From Acidobacteriota bacterium (lineage in GTDB: Bacteria > Acidobacteriota > Blastocatellia > Pyrinomonadales > Pyrinomonadaceae): a stretch of DNA of 64,000 nucleotides. Positions 35,011 through 42,947 of the stretch are shown here, piece by piece (the stretch's first letter is position 1; each line of letters starts with the position of its first letter). The position numbers were made by a program, and so were the translations under genes. The stretch spans positions 1 to 64,000 of the forward strand of contig JAOAPY010000034.1 of NCBI GenBank assembly GCA_025463135.1, read 5' to 3'. The notes below the pieces were generated by a model. The model worked only from the letters and a program-made list of their open reading frames with translations. It did no database searches and was not told the origin of the DNA.

Positions 35011-35679
35011 TTACTTCTGTAAAGTAGTGCCCAGCCAGTTGAAGGGTTTGTCGATGTTGAAATAGTAGACCACGGTTTGATTGGTTTGGGGATCCAGCGC
35101 AGTCATCCGGTCAAAGTTGTGACCCTTTTCCTTTACCAGCGCCTGGTCCTGCGGCCGCAAGCCGAGGTAGTTGAAGAGAGCGTACTCTTCGTCGGTAGCG
35201 ATGACCACAAAGGCGGTTTCCGGAGTCTTGCCGTCGCCGGAATTCTTTATCGAGTTCAGCAGGCCTTCGAAAACCCAGCGGTGGTAAACGGACAGGTCCG
35301 CATGTCCCAACTCGCGCTGGGCCACAAACGCACCGAAGTGGCCCATGATGTCCAGGTAATTCGCGCTGAGCATCGTTGTGGCATTCGTCAGCGTCTTTTC
35401 ATAATCCTTCTGCTTGAGCGCTTCAAACATGTTCTTGCGGGCCATCGATGTGCTGCCGTAGGGGCTGTAGGCGCTGGTGTCGGTATATGCTAACCGCAAC
35501 TCCTGGAAGTCTACTGCTTGATCGCTTTTCTTGACTCGCTCAAGCAGCGTTTCGTAGGTTGATCGTTTTTGAGTCTGCGCCGCGACGGGTGTGGGGCTGG
35601 GCGCCGGCTGCTGCGTCACTGACCCAGAATTGGCCCATGACGCGGCAACAACCATTAAGATTAGTACGCTGTGAATCAT
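35011..35679 (-). CDS. DUF4919-like secreted protein
   Basis: A 222-aa protein with a signal peptide (about 1-18, ending ASWANS), a Pro/Thr-rich linker, and a helical domain: STYETLLERVKKSDQAVDFQ, LRLAYTDTSAYSPYG, a DYEKTLTNATTMLSANY repeat-like helix pair, then an alpha/beta end (TAFVVIATDEEYALFNYLGL). The VDFQELRLAYTDTSAYSPY block is what makes me think of DUF4919. The function is unknown. It lies upstream of the dehydrogenase in the same direction, 25 bp apart, and may share its transcript. Confidence 0.7.
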   Translation of the reverse strand: MIHSVLILMVVAASWANSGSVTQQPAPSPTPVAAQTQKRSTYETLLERVKKSDQAVDFQELRLAYTDTSAYSPYGSTSMARKNMFEALKQKDYEKTLTNATTMLSANYLDIMGHFGAFVAQRELGHADLSVYHRWVFEGLLNSIKNSGDGKTPETAFVVIATDEEYALFNYLGLRPQDQALVKEKGHNFDRMTALDPQTNQTVVYYFNIDKPFNWLGTTLQK

Positions 35680-35829
35680 GGCTAAAACTTGTACGTGCGT
35701 TGCAGGTGCTCGAATTCGGGCGGGCAGGAATCGCCTGGTGATTTTGGAAACTTCAAACGAACCAAGACTATTTGAGCCCCGCGCGCACTGTCAAGCAAGG
35801 GAGTTGATTGGGTAGTGGATCAGTTTGAT

Positions 35830-35885
35830 GTCCGATAAGCTTCAGCTTGTCGTACGCTGCGACAAACTAATAAAGTTTGTCGGAC
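35830..35885. repeat. REPIN-like element, copy 3
   Basis: GTCCGATAAGCTTCAGCTTG, a short spacer (tacgctg), then CGACAAACTAATAAAGTTTG with a TCGGAC end. Two hairpins in inverted orientation in 56 bp, the same layout as copy 4 (48605-48662). Confidence 0.8.
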
Positions 35886-35963
35886 ATTTGCTGCGAAACT
35901 GACCCACTACCAGTTGATTGGAAGTGCCCAGTTGTTTGGTCCCGACCGGCGCCCATTAACAGT

Positions 35964-35994
35964 TTGCGTTACGAGGAGCCAGGCGGGATATAAT
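35964..35994 (+). promoter_or_regulatory. Possible promoter of the DUF5655-like gene
   Basis: A perfect TATAAT at 35989-35994, 38 bp upstream of the ATG, with TTGCGT (35964-35969) as a -35 at a long 19-bp spacing. The upstream part overlaps a half copy of a hairpin repeat. Confidence 0.4.
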
Positions 35995-36031
35995 GCGCGT
36001 GCTCCACAGATAGGTTCCTACCGGAGTCGTT

Positions 36032-36388
36032 ATGGAAAAGACAACCAACGGATTCGTTAAGAAACACTTTGAAGGCAAAGACCCTGTGGTTAACAGGATT
36101 TACGATCACTTGCTGAAACATACAAGACGTTTCGGACCCGTGCAGGAGGATCCGAAGAAGACTTCAATCCATCTGAACCACGTCACCGCGTTTGCCGGCG
36201 TGGCTACGCGCAAGAACGCGATCATACTCACCATCAAAAGTGATCGAGAGATAAGCAGCCCGCGCATACATAAGTCAGAACAGACTTCCGCGAAGAGATT
36301 TCATCATGAGGTGAAGCTCACCTCGCCATCCGAAGTTGACGCCGAGCTGATCGGCTGGCTGAAAGCCGCGTATGCTTTGAGTGGCTAA
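36032..36388 (+). CDS. DUF5655-like protein
   Basis: A 118-aa small soluble protein. The text GPVQEDPKKTSIHLNHVTAF, AGVATRKNAIILTIKSD and KRFHHEVKLTSPSEVDAELI matches my memory of the DUF5655 domain, which occurs alone or attached to nuclease-like proteins. The function is unknown. It stands between two leftward genes, and nothing in the neighbourhood indicates a defence role. Confidence 0.7.
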   Translation: MEKTTNGFVKKHFEGKDPVVNRIYDHLLKHTRRFGPVQEDPKKTSIHLNHVTAFAGVATRKNAIILTIKSDREISSPRIHKSEQTSAKRFHHEVKLTSPSEVDAELIGWLKAAYALSG

Positions 36389-36400
36389 AGCCGGTCTTAG

Positions 36401-36493
36401 GCCTTTGGACTTTGGATTTTTTCTGAAGCCAAAATCACCTGGTCGGCTATCACTTCGATTGGTAACGGGAAGCCAAAGACCAAAGACCAAAAG
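36401..36493. repeat. TTTGGAC/CAAAGAC heptamer inverted arms
   Basis: Left arm CCTTTGGACTTTGGATTTTT and right arm GCCAAAGACCAAAGACCAAA, built on the heptamers TTTGGAC and CAAAGAC, facing each other around about 50 nt. It lies between the DUF5655-like gene and the A2M stop codon and may act as a shared 3' structure. Confidence 0.65.
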
Positions 36494-39400
36494 CTAATCA
36501 ACCACCTTGATTCTTACCTCCGCTCCATTCGTGCGTATTTCCGGAACGTACATCGCATGCCCAAGCACGGGCAGCGCGTGGAACGCGCCCGGACTCTCGG
36601 CTCGCATCTCGTAGCTCATCTGCCAGACACCTTCCGGCAGGTGGTCGATGAACAGCGCCACTTTTCGATCGCGCAGCTCCTGATAGACCCAACGCGTCTG
36701 TCCGGTGAAATCGGTACCCTGGCTGAAATTCATCAGCGTCGATTTTCTAGTGTTCAACGCCCCTGATTTTAGCTGCTTGATAAAGAGGCTCTCGCCGCTG
36801 CGAATCTCCACCGCTTCCAAACCAGCGGGCTTCAAGTCTTCGAACAGCAGGTACTCATAGTTATTCTTCGCTTCGATCGTGATAACGCTTTCCACGCGCT
36901 CGCCGCTCTTGACCGTGTCGCCGTCGTTTAAGGGGACGCGTTCTGCGACAAAACCTTTTAGCAGCGTAGGATGGTTCACCAGTTTGAAATACTGGCGGCG
37001 CACGAAAATCTCATTTCCCGCCGGCGTCAGGGGTTCTTCAAGACTGAAAAATTCCGCCTGCGCCGAGAAATATAGCGGGCCGGTACCGCTCTTGCGCCGA
37101 ATTAGAATTTCATTCTGTCCGTCGCGAATGAACTCGCGCGAAACCAGGAACTTGCTGGGGGCACTCAGGGCGTCTTCAGCAGTAACCTGTTTAGTGGCGA
37201 CCAGGTTTCCGTTGACCAACAATTCATAGCTAAGCACCGGCTGCAGTTCACCACTCTTGCGCAAATAGTCGTTGAGCGCGAGCACAACGATCGCCGTGTC
37301 GCGCGTGTTGCTCCACTGCGCGCCGCGCCGGTTTTTGATCAACCAGTTCGTCACCGGCTCGACCAGTTTGTTTTGTGGATCGATGGCCAGCAGCGCCCGC
37401 AAAGCAAACGAGGTAGCTTCGACACCGCCGTCCGACCAGCGCCAGTAAATTCCGTCTTCACCCCAGTGCGCCGTGCCGATTACAGAAAGGTCGGAAGCGG
37501 GCCCACCACTCTGGACTATGGAAGTATCCGGCTTCGAATCAATCTTCACGCCGTTCTCTAGGTTCTCGACCAGCGTCATTGCCTTATCGTTGTAACCAAA
37601 ACTGTGCGCGGAAAGCGCCAACAGGGATCGGGTGTAGGCATTGAGCTTGTCGCGATTGGTCCAGAGGTTTTCGAAAGCCCTGGCCTGGAATTTCGAGGCC
37701 CTGGAGGTCGTGGCTGCCTGATAAGTCGCCAGCGCATGCAGCATCCAGGCCTGCCCATCATAGTTTAGATCTTCTTCGACGAGCTCTTTGTCGAGATAGT
37801 CGGCGGCGCGGGCAGCAGCATCCTGTCTGACGTCGACACCTGCCTGACGGGCGAGGGTCATGCCCCAAAGCACATAGGCGGTCATGAAGTGATCGCTGTC
37901 GCCGTCTTTCCACCAGCCCCAGCCGCCATCAGCGTGTTGGAAGTTGTAAAGACGCGCCAGACTCTGTTTGGTAATCGCATCGAGTTCACTTAAATCATGC
38001 TTCCCTTTGGGATGCGTGGTCGTCGCGGTCGCGGTCTCAATACCGCCGAAGATCTTGCCCATCGCTGTCTCCGGTTTTAGACCAAGGTCGCGCAGCGTCT
38101 TGGCTGTGATCACTGCCGGCAGAAAGCGGCTCATCGTTTGTTCGGTGCAGCCGTACGGGTAATCGATCAGGTAAGGCAGCGCATCAAGCATTGTCGTCGC
38201 CATGCCTGGCGCGACCTGCACCGTGAGCATTGTGGTTTCCGTACGACGCTCTTTGGGAATATCGAGTTTGATGGCAACGCTGTCGCCGCGCATCTTGCCC
38301 GACCGCGAGACAAACTTTTCGATGCCGTGTTCATAAACGGTGAAAGTCTTTTCCATGGCGTCGGCATATTTGTCGCCGCGCGCCTCCACTTTTAGTTTGG
38401 CTTCGCTCGCATTCACCGCGGAAATTAACCAGTCAACACGAGTTTCGTCGTTGGCCTTAACTTCCAGGGCCGCAGGTGCGCCCTTGACGATTTTGCCGTC
38501 GATCAACAGACCGGCAACAGTAAGTCCCTCTGCTTGCAATGCAGGAGTCACACGCATTGCCACGTCAGTGTTGTTGTTGATAACTGCAGAGACAGTCACT
38601 TGATCGCCCACGACAAAGAAGCGTGGCGCTTGCAGCCGCACAATAAGTGGTTGTTTGGTTCTGGTAGTCGCGTTGCCAATCCCAAATTGATTTCCCGCCG
38701 TGGCGACGCGCGCGGTCGCCACCCAGGTTGTTAACGAGTCCGGATACTTAACCTTTACTGAAGCGGTGCCGTCGGCATCGGTTTTGATGTCCGGTAGCCA
38801 GAGAATGGTCGAGCGAAAATCGCTGCGCACTTGCACGGCAGGTTCCTGACCTGGTGTTGGCGCGGGCGGAGGTGTTTGCAAAGTGCCCGAGGGTCTCATT
38901 TCAAGCTTATCGATGGCTCTACCATTCAAAGGCAGACTGCCATCTTGCCTGTTGGCCAGGCCTGCGATGCTCCCAATTTCGGCCGCAGCCCTTGGAGGTC
39001 CGCCGCGGGCCCTGCTTACATCGGCGCCGTCCATCATGTAATTCTGATTGAGAGACTTGTCTTTACTCGCCTTCTCGTCGTCCTCGTTGTGCGGAACTTC
39101 CTTGCTGTCGATTAACCGCTTTTCGAATTCGATCAGGCGCGCATAAGTTTTTTGATCGAAGGTGCTACGGGTCTCGACCGTGTGCGTGCGTTTAGTGCCG
39201 TAGTAGAACTGGCGCGGATCGCCGGCATAGTCCTGCTGAATGTATTTGACTGATTCGTCGAAGATACCCAGCGCGATTTCGGCCGCGACTGGTTTACCGT
39301 CCGCATCGCGGGTGGTGATGGCCAGGGTGCCTTCTTCACGCGGCTGATACTGCTCGCGATCGGCTTTCACGTCGACTGATAAGAACTGCTGCACCGGCGG

Positions 39401-42400
39401 CACGACCACTTCTTTGGTGTCGACAAACAATTGCGCGTCGTTGACCATCGCCGCATTGAGATAAATGTTGGGTATGTGCTTTTCTTCAATCGGCAATTCA
39501 ATGAGCTTCGCCGTGCCGGTAACATGGACCAGTTTATAGCTGAAGAGATCGTCGCCTTCTACGCTAAACAAAACGTACCGATCACCCTCGGGCACAAACA
39601 GCATAACCGGAGCCGTTTGTCCCGATCGGAAGGTGTCCTTGTCCACGATAATCTCCACACCATCGTGTCGATAACCAAGATCGGTCGATCCGTTGGTGGC
39701 GACGAACACATAAGTTTCGGCTTTGACGGGTGGCAGGAACCGATCGCGCTTGTTGCCCGGCTGACTTTGGCTGCTTTGCCAGGCCACGCGATAGTAGCCT
39801 TCGCGCTCAGCCTGAAATTGCAGTTGTGCTGATCCGTCCGCATCGGTTTTCAAAGTTTGCGCAATGATGTCGTCGTGCTGATAACCACGAAACTTCAGGC
39901 GCCAGGACTTCTGGCCCTTGAGGACGGGCGCGGGGAAAGCGGACTTGCCACGGAGCAGTCGCAACTCTTCACCTTTTACCTCTCGGCCGCTGGGATCGAT
40001 CCATACTTCCCACCAATAGTCGCGGGTGACTTTGACGGTGCCCTCGGTCGTCACGGGTTGCTCGTTCGCATCGAGCGCTTTGAAATCGACTGTGACTTTG
40101 TCCTTCGGACGATAGATATTCCGCACCGGTTGTGGATAGACATAGTAGCGCTGGCGCGTGACTCTCACGGTGTCACTCGAAACAATCTCGCGGCGCGATG
40201 AATCGGTAACGCGCGCTTCGATGCGGTACTCGAAATCCTGATTGTAGTTTTCGCGTGGCGTGTCAAAAGTCAGCGTCGCTTTACCGGCGGCATCCGTCTT
40301 GATGGTTTCGCGCTTGATTACTTGACCCTGGCCGCCATAGTTGTAACGACCACGCTGGGCAAAGTCTTCGTAGTACCAGGCGTAATCGCGGTGGGGATAC
40401 CAGTAGTGATAGAAAGGACTTTGATAGACCACTACTTCGACTGAGGCGCTTGTGACCGGCCCGCCAAAGTAGTAATCCGCCTCGATGTTCACCGTGACTT
40501 TTTCACCCAGTCGAAAAGACTTTTTCTTCCCATTTTCTTCGGGTGTCTTAACCGCTACTTTGAATTCGGGCAGTTTGTATTCTTCAAGCCGAAACAGCAT
40601 GGCGGTGCCAATGCCGTTGACGCGACCCTGATCCCAGAATTGCACTCTGTATTCACCGAGCGGCAACTGTTCGGTCAGCTCGAGCGAGCCCCAGGCGCTG
40701 CCGAACGTGTTCAGGTTTGCTTTGCCCTCGCTGACCTTGGCGCCGCGGGGATCGGTGATCTCGTATTCCACGACCTGGTTCGCAGGAGTCGAATAGACTC
40801 CGTTCATCATGCGCCGCGCGATGAATTTCCACTGGACGGTTTCTTTGGGCCGGTACGCGGGGCGATCCGTAAAAGCATAGATACGCCAGGATCCCCCTTC
40901 ACTGTCGTTGCCGTTGCCATTGCCGCCGGCGAAAGCCTGACGTTCGCCGCTCGCTGCAACTGCAAAGAGGTTGTGGTAACTGCCGGATCGCAGTTGAAAC
41001 TGTGCCAGGCCTTCAGCGTTAGTCGTTTGTCTCAGCTTGCGCCAGTGCCAGGTGTCTTTAATGTAATAACTTTCCCAGAGAGCGACGCCGGCGTTGGCCA
41101 CCGGCGCGCCGGTCACTGCATTGCAGAAATAAACCAGGGCCTGTTTGCCGGAGGCCTTGAGTACCAGAGAAACATCAGTAATCAGGACCAGATCGCGCGA
41201 AGAAAGCGAACCACTCCTGGCTTCGAGCAAATAGGCGCCGAGGGGCAACTTGCCTTCGATGCGTATTTCTTCGTCGATTGGTTTGTGATCTGTCTTACTG
41301 TCGAGTGTTCGAGACCATGACTTGACCGCTATCAGGCCGGCGGTCGGCAACTTTTGCATCCAGCCCTCGCTGTCACCTTCGCCGTCTTCTTCTTCAATGT
41401 TTTTTGTGAACCGAACGTTGCGGGTGAGATCGATCTTGTAAAGGGCGAAGTCGACGCGCTTCACATTGCGCGCACTGAGGTTGAACTGGAGTTCGGAATC
41501 GGGCAGAAAAATATTCGAGACGCTCGCGCTGATTGTTGCCTCAGTGATGTTCTTGATTTGTTCCTGGGCTTGGTCGAAATATCGAGTCTCGCCCTTCGCG
41601 AACTCTCTCGTCAGGCGGCGATAAAGTTCGAGCGCCTTAACGTAATCGGGCTCCTGCTGCCACTGGCCTTCATCCAACTGGCGAATGATGCCATTGCTGT
41701 TCATCCATTCGGCGTAATAGTACAAAGCGTCGACATACCAGGGAGTTTGTTTGCCGGCGTGAAGCGCCGCTTCAAATTCTTCCGGCACACGCTGGCGCGC
41801 TTCCCAGTCGCCTCCGGCAACACGCATGGTCATCGCGATCAGATAATGCAGATGTGCTTTGTCGCGATCCGTGGCACTGATCTGCAGCGCGTTTTCCAGA
41901 ATGTTCAGAGGGATGTAGTTGCCATAGACCGAGTAGAAGTAATACTGGTTGGGCCGGGGTGGTTCGGCGGCCTTGAAAACAATTTTGAGATAGCGATCAC
42001 GCGCCCGCTCGAGGTCGCGTTGGCCAGCCCACCAGTCGAGCGCCTGTTGATAATGCGTCCACGCCGATCCCCAATCCATCGCATTTCGACGGGTCCAGAA
42101 AAAATCGGCGAGCGATTCATGCGCTTCGGCCCAAATGATGTCACGTTCATCGACAGCGTCATTGGTGCGAATCAATTCTGCGAGCTGCTTTTGCGCCTGC
42201 TCGATCTTTGTGTTGTCCGATGTTTCCGTGGCGGCCTGGGCACGCCATAAAGTGTCCGCCAAACGAAAGTCAACCCAGCGAGCTTCGGCGGGTGGCAGCG
42301 CCGCTTGGTTGGCTTTGGCGTAGAGTTCATGGGCGCGGGCATATGAGCCCTGCGCATAGGCGCGTTCGGCATCAGCCTTCAACTGTGAATAATCCGGTTG

Positions 42401-42499
42401 TTGGGCCAACGGCCCCGGCGTTGCTCCGGCATGGGAATCCCCGGTGGCATTCAATATGAGGAGCAAGACAAGTACTGTGATTGAGATAATTGTTTTCAT
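36494..42499 (-). CDS. Alpha-2-macroglobulin family protein
   Basis: A 2001-aa secreted protease-trap protein. It has a signal peptide (about 1-28) with no lipobox, then a helical, TPR-like N-terminal part (about 35-340, ERAYAQGSYARAHELYAKAN), then a long series of macroglobulin beta-sandwich domains. A Gly/Pro/Ala-rich, bait-like stretch (RARGGPPRAAAE) comes next, then the alpha-2-macroglobulin core ending in the thioester motif C1451-T-E-Q (YPYGCTEQTMSRFLP). A toroid domain (HADGGWGWWKDGDSDHF) and a receptor-binding-like C-terminus follow. I chose the ATG at 42499, with AGGA 6 nt upstream; the longest frame adds 61 unconserved residues. No PbpC-type partner is adjacent, which is unusual for the classical bacterial type. 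Confidence 0.93.
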   Translation of the reverse strand: MKTIISITVLVLLLILNATGDSHAGATPGPLAQQPDYSQLKADAERAYAQGSYARAHELYAKANQAALPPAEARWVDFRLADTLWRAQAATETSDNTKIEQAQKQLAELIRTNDAVDERDIIWAEAHESLADFFWTRRNAMDWGSAWTHYQQALDWWAGQRDLERARDRYLKIVFKAAEPPRPNQYYFYSVYGNYIPLNILENALQISATDRDKAHLHYLIAMTMRVAGGDWEARQRVPEEFEAALHAGKQTPWYVDALYYYAEWMNSNGIIRQLDEGQWQQEPDYVKALELYRRLTREFAKGETRYFDQAQEQIKNITEATISASVSNIFLPDSELQFNLSARNVKRVDFALYKIDLTRNVRFTKNIEEEDGEGDSEGWMQKLPTAGLIAVKSWSRTLDSKTDHKPIDEEIRIEGKLPLGAYLLEARSGSLSSRDLVLITDVSLVLKASGKQALVYFCNAVTGAPVANAGVALWESYYIKDTWHWRKLRQTTNAEGLAQFQLRSGSYHNLFAVAASGERQAFAGGNGNGNDSEGGSWRIYAFTDRPAYRPKETVQWKFIARRMMNGVYSTPANQVVEYEITDPRGAKVSEGKANLNTFGSAWGSLELTEQLPLGEYRVQFWDQGRVNGIGTAMLFRLEEYKLPEFKVAVKTPEENGKKKSFRLGEKVTVNIEADYYFGGPVTSASVEVVVYQSPFYHYWYPHRDYAWYYEDFAQRGRYNYGGQGQVIKRETIKTDAAGKATLTFDTPRENYNQDFEYRIEARVTDSSRREIVSSDTVRVTRQRYYVYPQPVRNIYRPKDKVTVDFKALDANEQPVTTEGTVKVTRDYWWEVWIDPSGREVKGEELRLLRGKSAFPAPVLKGQKSWRLKFRGYQHDDIIAQTLKTDADGSAQLQFQAEREGYYRVAWQSSQSQPGNKRDRFLPPVKAETYVFVATNGSTDLGYRHDGVEIIVDKDTFRSGQTAPVMLFVPEGDRYVLFSVEGDDLFSYKLVHVTGTAKLIELPIEEKHIPNIYLNAAMVNDAQLFVDTKEVVVPPVQQFLSVDVKADREQYQPREEGTLAITTRDADGKPVAAEIALGIFDESVKYIQQDYAGDPRQFYYGTKRTHTVETRSTFDQKTYARLIEFEKRLIDSKEVPHNEDDEKASKDKSLNQNYMMDGADVSRARGGPPRAAAEIGSIAGLANRQDGSLPLNGRAIDKLEMRPSGTLQTPPPAPTPGQEPAVQVRSDFRSTILWLPDIKTDADGTASVKVKYPDSLTTWVATARVATAGNQFGIGNATTRTKQPLIVRLQAPRFFVVGDQVTVSAVINNNTDVAMRVTPALQAEGLTVAGLLIDGKIVKGAPAALEVKANDETRVDWLISAVNASEAKLKVEARGDKYADAMEKTFTVYEHGIEKFVSRSGKMRGDSVAIKLDIPKERRTETTMLTVQVAPGMATTMLDALPYLIDYPYGCTEQTMSRFLPAVITAKTLRDLGLKPETAMGKIFGGIETATATTTHPKGKHDLSELDAITKQSLARLYNFQHADGGWGWWKDGDSDHFMTAYVLWGMTLARQAGVDVRQDAAARAADYLDKELVEEDLNYDGQAWMLHALATYQAATTSRASKFQARAFENLWTNRDKLNAYTRSLLALSAHSFGYNDKAMTLVENLENGVKIDSKPDTSIVQSGGPASDLSVIGTAHWGEDGIYWRWSDGGVEATSFALRALLAIDPQNKLVEPVTNWLIKNRRGAQWSNTRDTAIVVLALNDYLRKSGELQPVLSYELLVNGNLVATKQVTAEDALSAPSKFLVSREFIRDGQNEILIRRKSGTGPLYFSAQAEFFSLEEPLTPAGNEIFVRRQYFKLVNHPTLLKGFVAERVPLNDGDTVKSGERVESVITIEAKNNYEYLLFEDLKPAGLEAVEIRSGESLFIKQLKSGALNTRKSTLMNFSQGTDFTGQTRWVYQELRDRKVALFIDHLPEGVWQMSYEMRAESPGAFHALPVLGHAMYVPEIRTNGAEVRIKVVD

Positions 42500-42590
42500 A
42501 AATCGTCCTATGGGTGCCACGAGGTGAGCGGCACTTTTCGGTATCACTGTTGCGGTCTGAGATCGATTGCCATTTGCGAAAGAGGCCACT

Positions 42591-42679
42591 TTACAGAACC
42601 AGGAGCGGTAGCGACCGGATTCCTCACTCAACCTGCAATGCAGAAACCGATAGCCAATCAGGGTCAGTAGGTTCTGTAA
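42591..42679. repeat. 89-bp element ending in TTACAGAACC
   Basis: Terminal inverted repeats TTACAGAACC (42591-42600) and GGTTCTGTAA (42670-42679). One end extends to CAGGAGCGGTAGCGACCGG, which is also found, slightly changed and on the opposite strand, at 238-258. The rest of the 448-bp gap 42500-42947 shows no convincing gene. Confidence 0.65.
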
Positions 42680-42947
42680 CACCCCGCTCTACGTGCGTGA
42701 CTTCCTCTAATCAAATTAAACCGAATACATTAGCTGTAGTTCCTGATTCTTATCCAATGCTTCGCGGCGTAGCTTCGTCCACAAACGCATCGCAAATCCC
42801 CGCTCTCCGCTAATGAACGCCTCAACCGCACGGGACTTGCGCCCGACGCCTTTTGAAACAAAGCCAGACTTGCGCCCGTCATAAGGCCGGCAGATTACTC
42901 CCACTGCTTGCAGACATGGCAATCCCGGTTGGGTTAGGATAACGCGC

